Below are positions 45,367 through 55,700 of a DNA stretch of 64,000 nucleotides, piece after piece (position 1 is the first letter of the stretch; each line of letters begins with the position of its first letter). The DNA is from Calycina herbarum. Its lineage: Eukaryota > Ascomycota > Leotiomycetes > Helotiales > Pezizellaceae. Position numbers and translations under genes: made by a program. The notes under the pieces were generated by a model. The model was not told where the DNA came from and did not search any database. It worked only from the letters and a program-made list of their open reading frames with translations. The stretch is from assembly GCA_001414485.1 (NCBI GenBank), contig LLEY01000001.1:558001-622000 (forward strand). The letters are read 5' to 3'.

Positions 45367-47409
45367 ATGTCTCTCGCACCGAGCCCATATAAACAACAAG
45401 CCCCACCAAGTGGGTATCGCTATAAACCCATTCAACCTCCCGATGCAATTCGAATGCTTCAACTCCATCCCGGACAAGACGACGATCCCATCCAAATCGA
45501 CATAACCCACCACCCGCTTAAAAATCTCAAAAAATGCGAAGCCTTGTCTTACGAATGGGGAGAAGATGAAAGGGACCAAGATATCTTTTGCGAAGGCGCT
45601 GTGATAAAGGGAACTCCAAATCTACTTGCAGTCCTCAAAAGACTTCGTCATCGAGCGATGGAAGCCCGAGATTCCGAGACAAAATTCCTGTGGATCGATG
45701 CTATTTGTATTGACCAGGACGACCAGGACGACAAGAAAGAACAACTGCCGTTGATGAGGGATATCTACAAGAATTCTAAGAGATGTCTGATTTGGATTGG
45801 AGAGGAGCCTGAACTTTCAAGAGAAGCTTTTGAAATCATTTCTCTCCTGGATCAAACTGCGAGGGGATTGGAGGCGTTGGAAAATTGGGGTTTTATTGTT
45901 GAGGATACTTTGATGCTTGGAAATGGAATACAACTTCAACAACTTCCTTCCCATCCTGCTTGGCTGGGTGTTCTCGATATACTGACTTCTCGATCTTATT
46001 TCGCTCGGCTGTGGACTGTACAAGAGGTAGCACTTTCAAACCCAAACGAGTCCCAAGTCCTATGTGGAAGGATGTCTTGTTCATGGTTGGCATTTTACCA
46101 TGCAGTTCGAGTAGTAATTTGCTGCAATGTATTACACCAAACGATAGATGTCGACAATTTGGACTTCACCTATATTGTCGAAAATTTGAGAGCCTTGCAG
46201 CGAGCCTTGAGTCGTAAGGATTTAAGTCTGATGAATTGCGTAGGTTCAACCGAGGATCAGCGGTGTCGATTATCTCATGACAGAGTCTTTGCTTTACTTG
46301 GTATGCTCTCAGAGAAAACTCAGCGGTCACTTCAGCTCCTAGATTATGATAAACCAGAACAAGAGATTTTTCAAGTAGCGACAATAGTCATGGTTCTAGA
46401 GGCACAAGATCTCTGGTATTTCACCTGGAGAGATGTTGTACTTGATGTGTCGGAAGTGGCATCTTGGGTTGGGTTTTCGGAATTTGAGCCACAGCATCGA
46501 TTTCCTAGACCACTTCGAGAGATCGATTTTCGCTTGAAAAATCCCATTACCTTTGAAGTAGGGAATGATATTGTCACTCGAGAGAATATTACGAAAGGCG
46601 TCCCAATTTCTTTCAGTGTATCGTCTACTCCCAAGTCCTCCAAGAATGACCATCCTATTTTGGTCACCGAAGGTTTCTTTTTTGATGAAGTCACGACGTC
46701 TCTCCTGAACTTTCGCCCAGGCAATTTTCGAGAACATATCCTAGCTGCATACAGCGAATTCCGAAATCACCCTTCTACATCCTTCCACAACACCGGGGAG
46801 CTTCTGGAAGTCCTGTTGATACTGTTATCCCTCTGCGGAGATGCCTTGGAGATGGAAGACCGTGGCGATCTGCAAAATTTCATCTCCTGTTTTTCTCGCT
46901 GGATACTAGAAGATTTCAAAGTCACAAGTGAAATCATCGAGAAAAACATAGCCCTGGGGGAAGCAGGCGAGCAACACCAAATGATCACAACAAATCTCCA
47001 AGAAGGTTCACCCCATAACTGGATGAATTTCAAACAAGAAGACTTACAATTCTTCCTCGAGAAAGCTATTATAGGAAATGACGAAGAAGTAAAAGGTCTT
47101 CTAGAATTTTTCCAGCTCTACATAGAAGAGGGAGAGGTTGTTAAGCACTTCGGCCGTAATATTTTCTTTAGCGAGAGGGGACATATTGGAATTGGTCCTA
47201 TGGGTGATAATCGAGTGGGAAAACCACCTGCTGTGAGGGTTGGTGATAAGATTATGATTCTCGCCGATTGCTGGATGCCTGTTATCTTGAGATTACGTGA
47301 AGATGGGTTTTATACTTTTGTTGGACAGGCTCATTTACCTGGTTTGCTTGAGGACTCTATTTTTCAGCCAGGAAATTTGCCAGAGTTAGAGGATATTCGG
47401 ATTCGATGA
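45367..47409 (+). CDS. HET-domain protein (heterokaryon-incompatibility type), 680 residues
   Basis: Single-exon gene, ATG at 45367. The HET domain lies at about residues 55-200, with KCEALSYEWGEDERDQDIF, NLLAVLKRLR, FLWIDAICIDQDD and MRDIYKNSKRCLIWIGEEPE. These are the three conserved HET blocks. The middle is helical, and the C-terminus has ADCWMPVILRLREDGFY and FVGQAHLPG, the usual end of HET proteins. HET proteins work in non-self recognition and programmed cell death between incompatible hyphae. No partner domain (TIR-like, NACHT or repeats) is seen. It is convergent with a second, different HET gene 195 bases away. Percent identity between the two cannot be computed here, but they clearly differ outside the motifs. 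Confidence 0.85.
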   Translation: MSLAPSPYKQQAPPSGYRYKPIQPPDAIRMLQLHPGQDDDPIQIDITHHPLKNLKKCEALSYEWGEDERDQDIFCEGAVIKGTPNLLAVLKRLRHRAMEARDSETKFLWIDAICIDQDDQDDKKEQLPLMRDIYKNSKRCLIWIGEEPELSREAFEIISLLDQTARGLEALENWGFIVEDTLMLGNGIQLQQLPSHPAWLGVLDILTSRSYFARLWTVQEVALSNPNESQVLCGRMSCSWLAFYHAVRVVICCNVLHQTIDVDNLDFTYIVENLRALQRALSRKDLSLMNCVGSTEDQRCRLSHDRVFALLGMLSEKTQRSLQLLDYDKPEQEIFQVATIVMVLEAQDLWYFTWRDVVLDVSEVASWVGFSEFEPQHRFPRPLREIDFRLKNPITFEVGNDIVTRENITKGVPISFSVSSTPKSSKNDHPILVTEGFFFDEVTTSLLNFRPGNFREHILAAYSEFRNHPSTSFHNTGELLEVLLILLSLCGDALEMEDRGDLQNFISCFSRWILEDFKVTSEIIEKNIALGEAGEQHQMITTNLQEGSPHNWMNFKQEDLQFFLEKAIIGNDEEVKGLLEFFQLYIEEGEVVKHFGRNIFFSERGHIGIGPMGDNRVGKPPAVRVGDKIMILADCWMPVILRLREDGFYTFVGQAHLPGLLEDSIFQPGNLPELEDIRIR

Positions 47410-47603
47410 GTTTGTGAAAACTCCACAGAAGAGGTTAAACAGAACATTGTAAGACCTAGGAAAGGTAAGCTAGCAACTCTCTTGCATATTGATAAAGCGG
47501 TTGATATATGAATTAACGAGATATAATTGAATAGCTACGATGTGTACTGAGAGCTACATCCAAACCCTTTACATTCTTTCAATAATGGACATTCCTTCTC
47601 CCT

Positions 47604-49499
47604 CTATCTAATATAGTAGGTTTGAAATTCAGTCCCCCTCTCTTCCATCAACTTCAGAGCCTGTCCGTCCATCATACCATGCACATAACTTTCTCCAATC
47701 AACAGCCAATCTTCATCGTTCTCCACCTCTTGTTCATCATTTGCTGAATCTGCTTTCCTCAATATCATGGGTACATCAGCTCCAGGAAATATCACCATGC
47801 AATCGCCCTCTTCTGCAGCTTCAGGACAAAGTCCCAACATGCCATCATGGGTCCTGAAGACTTTCCGTCCCTTCATTATTCTAAGCATAGCGTGAACATA
47901 AGAAACAAGAGCAGCACTTAGCCTATCTCTTCCCAAATCTGCGTCATCAGTGAAATCGGATTCGGGCCTCTTGCCGCAAATATTATCCAGCTCGCGGTAG
48001 AAAAAGCGACGGCCGAGTTCGCTCATTCGCCCAGCGTAACACCACTGGTCCGCAATCAAGGTTGCTCCGTATGCGGCGGCAATGGTTTCTGTTGTTGAGC
48101 TAGCGTTCATGAAAGGATAATGTGGTATCTCCGTGTTTGGACTTTCGGTGTATTCAGGACAAGGAATAGTCAAACTTAAATCTGCCTTTCTCTGACACAG
48201 ACCTGATCCGAGGTATGTCAATAATCTGTTTACTTCTGACGTCACGCGCCAGGTCTTGCAGACTGTTGATAGATGCCCCCCTGAGATGCTCAAGAGAAAT
48301 GGGTCACCCGTTGTTTTGTCAGGAAATACTACTGGACTGTCCCCCGTGGCCTTGTAGAATTTGAAAACTCCGACCAAGAGAGTTGAATTGTTGCCTATGA
48401 ATCGCCAGTCTGGAACCCAGGTTGGAAGTGATAAATCGGGGAGATTCCTGAGACTCCAAGCTGTTTGTGAGGAGTGGTACCCCGCAGAGGAGAACACTTC
48501 AAGACGGCTCGATTCGATCATCGCACGAGCTGCATTGGCGTAAACATCCTTGATTGATAATGTGTAGTCAGGCTGTAAATATTTGCTCTTCCTCCCCTCC
48601 GCGGTAACTCCTATGAGAGAGTAAACTTTGTCACGAGGATCTGTGGCTTGAATATCCCGTTGCATAATAGACAACATCTTGAGTAAGCGAGAATCTCTCC
48701 CGTCCAAGAGGATATTTTGTATCGAAACTAGCACTGTTGTCGCCATGCGCTGGTTGACTTCCAGTTTTGTAGCAGCCGAGAGATACATGCAAGCACGGAG
48801 CAATGTTGACCAAGGTATATGATGCTGACCACAAAGAACCACCACCCCGCGGGCAACAGCACACTCCTGTATCACCCAGGCACGGTGGAAATAAGGCCGA
48901 TAAAGTATGCTTCTAAGTGGTAAAAACATCTCGGAACTTTCATCCCATAGCGCACTTTCGTCGAATCCGGTAAAATCGCCAAAATTGCTGCACAACACGA
49001 TATACCTTTTCTCCAGGTCTTGTAGAGCAGAAATTCCACCCTGTGTATGTTCGTCGGAATTCCCTAGCCAAACCACAACTTGATCGGCAAGGGAGTAAAT
49101 TTCAGCCATGATGGCAACTTGCGAGCTGCGTTCCTCCAGGTTGCTCTGGTCGATACAAAGTGCATCGATCCACACCCCACGGCGCTTGTCCTCGTACCGT
49201 AGATGGAGAAGTGCGGCATGAAGATTGCTAGCGACTGGCAGCAAAGAATCGTCACAAATGATTTCGTGAACGGGAGTTGGATCACCCCACGCGTATGAAA
49301 GAGCTTCGTAGCTTGTATCCGGGTTGTCTAGATGGAATCGTTCTAGTGTTCCGTCTATTGGTGAAGACCGGGGGCCTCCTTTGATTATGAAGAGACGAAT
49401 GTGTCGGTTGGAGAGGAAGGGTTGGTAGGAATATTGAGAGCATTTTGCTGCGCTTGGCAAAGGGGGATTGATGGACACTGCGATATCGTGGGTTTCCAT
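47604..49499 (-). CDS. HET-domain protein, 631 residues
   Basis: Single-exon gene on the minus strand. The frame is open from 49565, but the first ATG is at 49499 (METHDIAVSINPPLP). The HET domain at about residues 62-210 shows SYEALSYAWGDPTPVHEI, NLHAALLHLRYEDKRRGVWI, DALCIDQSN and IYSLADQVVVWLGNSDEH. The C-terminal block is CMVIFPGADVPMILRK and GESYVHGMMDGQAL, the classic tail that also contains the GxxYVHGxMxGEA-like motif. This motif is weak in the neighbouring HET gene, so the two belong to different HET subgroups. Both are intronless. Function is presumed to be in vegetative incompatibility, by family only. Confidence 0.87.
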   Translation of the reverse strand: METHDIAVSINPPLPSAAKCSQYSYQPFLSNRHIRLFIIKGGPRSSPIDGTLERFHLDNPDTSYEALSYAWGDPTPVHEIICDDSLLPVASNLHAALLHLRYEDKRRGVWIDALCIDQSNLEERSSQVAIMAEIYSLADQVVVWLGNSDEHTQGGISALQDLEKRYIVLCSNFGDFTGFDESALWDESSEMFLPLRSILYRPYFHRAWVIQECAVARGVVVLCGQHHIPWSTLLRACMYLSAATKLEVNQRMATTVLVSIQNILLDGRDSRLLKMLSIMQRDIQATDPRDKVYSLIGVTAEGRKSKYLQPDYTLSIKDVYANAARAMIESSRLEVFSSAGYHSSQTAWSLRNLPDLSLPTWVPDWRFIGNNSTLLVGVFKFYKATGDSPVVFPDKTTGDPFLLSISGGHLSTVCKTWRVTSEVNRLLTYLGSGLCQRKADLSLTIPCPEYTESPNTEIPHYPFMNASSTTETIAAAYGATLIADQWCYAGRMSELGRRFFYRELDNICGKRPESDFTDDADLGRDRLSAALVSYVHAMLRIMKGRKVFRTHDGMLGLCPEAAEEGDCMVIFPGADVPMILRKADSANDEQEVENDEDWLLIGESYVHGMMDGQALKLMEERGTEFQTYYIR

Positions 49500-50009
49500 A
49501 GCTGGATTACTCTTGGGACTTGGACTGAATGAGACGCTCAAGTCTCGTTTTGTTGTTGGGAACAAAAATGGAGGAAAGTGATGCTGACCGTGTGACTACC
49601 TGTGTGCTACGGCAGGAGCGACCACGTCAGATTATGGTTATGGAACACCATAGCTCCCAGACTCCTACACCCACTCTAAACCACAACGAATAATGACTCG
49701 AATGGGATGAGATTAGTTGAAGGCTGCGATAATTTTTTAAAAAATTATGGATAAATTGGCGACATGATAGCCTTCTTCCTCGCTTAACCAGGAGAAAGCA
49801 ACTGGGTAGAGTATTGCCAATTTCATAGAAAAAGAGGTTTGATTTAGTACTGAGGAAAGATTTATCAGGAGAATAAATTGAAGGATACTAACTCCAAACA
49901 CCAAAAAAGTACGTCGTGCCCGAAACGCAACTGCCACCGCTGTATTCCACTTCCAATCTAACTGGCTTTCCGCCCCCTTTTCTTCCCACTTCTCCCCTCC
50001 TTCCTTCCT
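49500..50009. other. Intergenic between HET and zinc-finger genes
   Basis: About 0.5 kb, no coding frame; probable promoter of the second HET gene. Confidence 0.4.
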
Positions 50010-50836
50010 TCAAAGCTTCAACCCATGCACTTTCTTCTGATGCTGCCTCAAATGATCTTTCCTAACAAAACCACCAATTCCAGTTCTGTTACAACCAAAA
50101 ACAGTGCACCCATAGACTTTGGCGTTGAGATGGATCTTTTGGTGACGTCTCAGCTCGTGAATTCTCTTGTAGTGTTTCTTGCAGCCGTGGGTATCGCAGT
50201 AGAAGCGTTGGGTTGGTCTATTGAGATCAGCTACCATCAAGTTTAGGGGGGTCCAACGTGGGCATGTGGAATCTTACTGTTGAGATGTTGGTGAGTGGGC
50301 TTGGACTTCTGTGAGATGAGTGGTGATGGTGCTATTGCAGATTATTAGTTATGTTGCTAACGGGACAATTGTCAGAAAAATGAGAACTTACAAGTCTGGT
50401 AGCAACGGTGCAAAATCATGGAGGCTTGCGAGATTGCCGAAACTCGCGTTCATGTCCAGGTAGTTTGCAGGTTCGGAACCTAGAGTTAAATTGGGAGCAA
50501 GGTCACCGGTAGGTCGCAATGACGAGATATCTCTAGTCGTATTGGGAGCGAAGAGATCGAATTGCATAAGTGATTGACTTGAGGTTGGGTTTAGCATAAA
50601 TTAAGAGAAAGTTCAAGGGAGCATACTCAGCGAAATTCAACTCGAAACTAGAATTTGCATCGCGACCAAGAGCAAGCTGATCGTCCCAAGCAGGGAAATT
50701 TATGTTGTCTCCTCCAATGGTAGGATAGTTGTGAAGATGTGGCTGCCCGACTTGATTGTTTTGCGTTTCGAATGTGGTAGAGATTCTCGAATTGGCATTG
50801 GAAGCCAGAGCAGCTTCGTTGAAGGCGGCAGGACAT
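50010..50836 (-). CDS. C2H2 zinc-finger protein, gene model incomplete
   Basis: The last exon (about 50265-50010) encodes two C2H2 fingers: FYCDTHGCKKHYKR with HELRRHQKIH, and VYGCTVFGCNRTGIGG with DHLRQHQKKVHGLKL at the end. Upstream, two exon candidates in one frame (about 50836-50627 and 50577-50392, joined by a 49-nt intron) encode NNQVGQPHLHNYPTIGGDNI, FPAWDDQLALGRD and MNASFGNLASLHDFAPLLPD. The donor after LPDL leaves two bases, but both AG sites before the finger exon need one, so the join fails. Either a single-base error, a further small exon, or loss of function explains this. No ATG could be placed; the start is probably beyond 50836. It may be a transcription factor. Confidence 0.55.
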
Positions 50837-50839
50837 CTG

Positions 50840-52766
50840 AAGAAAACATTCCGAAGTTTTCATACAGGTTAGGGCACAAGACATCGAGGAACAAGGAGTT
50901 CAAGTATGGGGCAGTCAGGCCCCTGTAGCAGGTAAGCTCTGTTTCTGTGAGAATGGGGTAGAGGAGTAACCAATTGCTTAAGCGGCCCCAATAACAGTGT
51001 TGTGCATTGCGACTGAAAAATCTGAGGGGGTGGGCAAAGTGCACGGAAGAGAATCTCACATAGAAATAGGCGATCCTGAGCCAGAGGCTGCAAGGCACGA
51101 CTCAGCGCTGTTTGAGCCCCTTCTTCTGAGATCCTACACAGACGCACTCGGCCGACCTGAGTAGAAATCCCCTTCTCGCTTATGACAATCCAGCCCCATG
51201 GTTAGTGAAGCAGGGAGAGGCTGGATTCCACAACACAAGGCATCTAGCACAACCTGAGCTTGAAGCTGCGAGGCATGACTCAGCGCCGTTTAAGTCCCTC
51301 CTGAAGCATATTTCACAACCTGAGCTTGAAGCTGCGAGGCACGACTCAGCGCTGTTTAAGTCCCTCCTGAATTTTCCCCAAAGCATGAAAGACTGCAAGG
51401 TTAGATCCTGAAAAGGAGGGAAACAACCTGAATGCCCCATACTCATGCTCCATGCATTCCTGATGGTCTTGTACCCTAGAGCTGTGATTGTTGGTTTTTT
51501 TAGTATTAGCATATAACCAAAATTTGAACAGTATCATTTCATTATTTAGGAAAACATACCCTAACTGGCAATAGCTATAACACATGGCGTAACTTCTTAA
51601 GAATAGAATCTTAAGAACAGAATGAAGCGAAAGAACACTATTCCCATAAGCACCTTTGATGGGCATACCCCTATCAGAAGGCTAGAATAATAGCTATGTC
51701 GAGATAGGGCGAGCTTAGCTGCTAAGTTATTCCCCTTTGTACTGAGAAAGTCCACTGTGGAGGCTTCCATACACAAAAGGTACTGTGATTGATATCTTTT
51801 GAGATATGAGTATATGAATAAGGGATTTATCTTGTTCTTTCTTGTCGTAGAGTATTTGATAAACTATATATGAAGAAATAGTAGATGTGGTATATGAGAA
51901 ACACTGCGACGATAAAAAATTCAAAAAAAGGAAAAATGAAGCCACACAAGAGGATGAAAGTGCCCAACCCCGCCAGATCAAAAACAACCTATTTTTTTGA
52001 AACGCAGTAGCTCCCATGAATCAACAAACATTTGATGCAGCTCCCACCTGGATTATGAGCAAGAGAGAAAACATCCAACCAATCAGGGAGGAAGATCCGA
52101 AGTCTTGTCTTGGCACTCAAAGTCACATGCACTCGTGCACCAACGCGCCTTCCTCCACCAGCTGTCAACCGTCAACCCCTCCATTCAACCTCCGAACTCT
52201 TCCCCTCCACCTTCAATTACCTACTTCAATCTCTCAGCCTCTCAACATCTCGGCATCTTCACCACGACATCTTCACCACGATATCCTCTCGTCCATGCCC
52301 TGAGCCAATGCTTGGTAACATCTAAGCAAAGCAACAACCCCTTCAACCCCCTGGTTTGTCACGCAGTTTGCACCTCTGCAAATCGGTTGGCTGCATATAA
52401 GTCAACACGCACCCCATCTCCCTGCAATTGATTGCTTGGGTCAACTGCGGTCATCTTCAATTGCGATTGCAAGGTCAGTCTTGCTCTCCTTCAACCAGCT
52501 AGCTCCTTTGGTTTCAATGTTGAGAACCTCACTTTCTCAATTGGCCTTCACTCTTCACCGAAAGTTCACTTTCGCTTTTGTCTTCTCGCAAGCTGACTTT
52601 CTTGATGGTGCATAACAGGCAGCCTCACTTTCGGTTTCCCAAATACATCTGGGCTCTTTCCGATTTCTTTCCTCTCCCCAACACTCCCAACTGTGTGTGG
52701 TTTGCTCCTTGACCCAATCGTGGCAACTCAATCCTCTTAGACTTGCGTACTTTCTGTCAATTGAGT
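50840..52766. other. Intergenic with short tandem repeat and RdRP leader
   Basis: Contains the three-copy repeat described separately. The rest, including the plus-strand region 52016-52760 in front of the polymerase, shows only short pyrimidine-rich open frames with no recognisable content. Confidence 0.4.
51075..51371 (+). repeat. Three-copy coding-like direct repeat, period 66 in two copies
   Basis: Copies at 51075-51132, 51248-51304 and 51314-51371. The last two are adjacent with a period of 66 bases and differ mainly by C/T changes. In one plus frame they read QPELEAARHDSAPFKSLL and QPELEAARHDSALFKSLL, and copy 1 reads EPEAARHDSALFEPLL. A period divisible by three with conserved translation suggests an old protein-repeat remnant; no gene around it was recognised. 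Confidence 0.75.
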
Positions 52767-55700
52767 ATGTCAAGAGGTAAGCATCCGACCCTATACTTTC
52801 CTCTCCTCTGGTCGTCCTTTCTAAACTAATCTCCTCCATGTTAGAAATTAGCGAAAAGGATACCAAACTGTCTTCAGGGTTGCCGTCGTTTAACGACATC
52901 CCTTGGGATCAGCCAAGAACCGCGTGGCCAAAATCTACTCAATTTCAAAGGGGAATGTATGGCCAGCAGATACCTGCTTTCCATAACACCGCACTTGCGG
53001 CCAGGAAGATGGAACCCGACTGGAAGGCTTTTTCAGAGCTCACGATCAAATTATACCGCCTCCGGACAGATGTGACGACGGAGCATATCTTCGAATCCTT
53101 TAAGAAGCACGGTAACCTTTCCTTCATCGAAATCTACGAGTCAAATGGTCCCAATACCGGTGGCAAGATCCAATTCTGTCCTCCTCCCCTAAGTAATTTC
53201 TGGTCCGACGGTGAATATGTTTTTACTACAGTCGATGGATCACACAAGTACTGCATTGGAGTTCAGATGAGACTCGAGGATCAAAAAGCGGGCAAGATGC
53301 AAAGTCCGACGAGACCCCGCGTTTGGTTTGATCAGATGATGACCTTGCAGCCCACCAAGTTGCATTTTGGTTTGATGGAAGGCCCGCAGACGATGATGAA
53401 ACTTCAAACTGTTCTCACGCCGTCTTTCGTCGTCGATATGCTTCGAAAAAGAGTCAATGTCAAGTTCGTGGTCGAGCATATGGATCCTAGACACGAAAAC
53501 CCGCGCTCGACAGATTATATCAACAAGAAGAAAATCGGTAAATATGATCGGATTAATAGATACATGTTTCAAGTATCTTTTGAACATCTCAAGGTCATCC
53601 ATCGGCTGGACTCGACAGGTGGCTCTTTTCAGCTTCTCTTGCGTCTCGACTCTCCTCCGCAGTTCTTTCGAAAACGTGAGGGTGTAGGTCACTCTGACGA
53701 GTTGGTCTGGTCTGAGTTTTCGAATAGTTGGTATCGACAAACCGATATTGTTTACGATCCCTATTTGAATTCTACCCACGTCATTGCGTTGAATCGGATG
53801 AAACCGGTTATAGACATAGGTATGGTTCCAATTCTCCCAAGCAGCTATTTGCTAACAAAATAGGTCGTTGGACAACTTATCTTTTCGAATTCCCCGGTGT
53901 GTCAAAGACGGCGGCCACTTTCGAACAGATTCAGGAGGCCCTTCGGGACTTCAACATTGAGATTGCACCCATCGAGAAACTCAACGTTACTCCTGGACGG
54001 ACCGCAGATCTCTGGAATATGATCGACTCCCCGAAAGCCCTGGAAGCAAAAGGACTGAGTGCTCTGGCGGAAAATCTTACGACCTATTCTCTCCCATTCG
54101 AAGTCCGTTATCAGCTAGAGGTTTGCATATCACGAGAGTCCATAAATGAATACAACATCTCCAGAGCCTTCGTAGCAAAGCTAGCTGAGATAGCTTCAAA
54201 GGATGCGTCTAAGGCACGAAACATTCTTGAAAAGGTTGCTGAAATGGAAAACCGGATATTTGATCCAATGACTATCTTCAAAGATGACGAGATTCTCTCT
54301 TTTTCTGCCAAGACCGATATTCCTCATTATTGTGCCTATGCTCGCAAGGCCACAATCACCCCAAGCACCGTTCACTACAGCTCACCAACAGTGGAAACGA
54401 CCAATCGAGTCTTGAGAAACTATGCTCCAGAGAACAAGGAAGGCCGTTTCCTCAGAGTACAATTTACGGATGAACTATCAGAGGGCAAGATTTTCCTTTG
54501 CAAAAACGAGCGAAACGACGAGTTGTTCGGTCGGGTTTACAGAACACTGTTTAACGGTATTCAAATTGGCGACCGACACTTCAAGTTCCTCGCATTTGGC
54601 AATTCTCAGTTTCGGGAAAACGGTGCTTACTTCTTCTGCGAGACAGAAGACCTCACTTGTGACCATATCCGCGACTGGATGGGAAACTTTTCACATATCA
54701 ACGTTGCAGCCAAGTACGCCGCTAGACTCGGACAATGCTTTTCAACTACTCGAGCTATCAATGGACTATCAGCACCAAAGATTGTGACAATTCCAGATAT
54801 TGAGAGAAACGGATTTACCTTTACTGATGGAGTTGGCAAAATTTCTCCATTTCTAGCTCAAATGATCGCCCACGAGCTGAACATACGCACACCTACTACC
54901 CCATCTGCCTTTCAGTTCAGACTAGGTGGATGCAAAGGAATTCTTGTGACTTCTCCCGATGCAATAGACAGAGAAGTCCACATCCGTAAGAGTCAGCAGA
55001 AATTCACAGCCATTTACAACGGCCTTGAAATCATCCGATGCTCACACTACTCTTGTGCCACTTTGAACCGACAAACCATCAACATACTCTCAAGTCTCGG
55101 TGTTCCAGACGACGTATTCTTGAAGTTGATGTCAGAGCAGCTTGCTAACTATCAAAGCGCCATGAGCTCTGATGAACTAGCAAAAGAGCTCCTCTTGCGT
55201 TACATTGATGAGAACCAGATGACGATTAACATCGCACAGATGATTCATAACGGCTTCATGGAAGCTCAAGATCCATTTGTGATGTCCTTGCTGCATCTAT
55301 GGCGCTCTTGGTCCATAAAGTTACTAAAGGAAAAGGCAAAGATCATTGTCGAAGACGGCGCATTTGTTCTTGGTTGCGTTGATGAGACCTCGACCCTCAA
55401 AGGTTACAATAAGCCAACGGTCCCCCAAGGCGTGCAGTTACCAGTCGAAGAACTGCCGGAAATATTCATCCAGGTTCCTCAGCGAGGAGGTGATCCGAAA
55501 AATCCGGTGTACACTGTAATTGAAGGTATCTGCCTTGTCGGTCGGAATCCTTCGCTTCACCCAGGAGACCTCAGAGTTGTTCGGGCTGTTGATGCTCCTT
55601 CTCTTCGACACCTTCGCGATGTCGTCGTGTTTCCTTCAACTGGGGAAATCGATATCCCAAGTATGTGTTCGGGCGGCGACCTTGATGGCGATGACTACTT

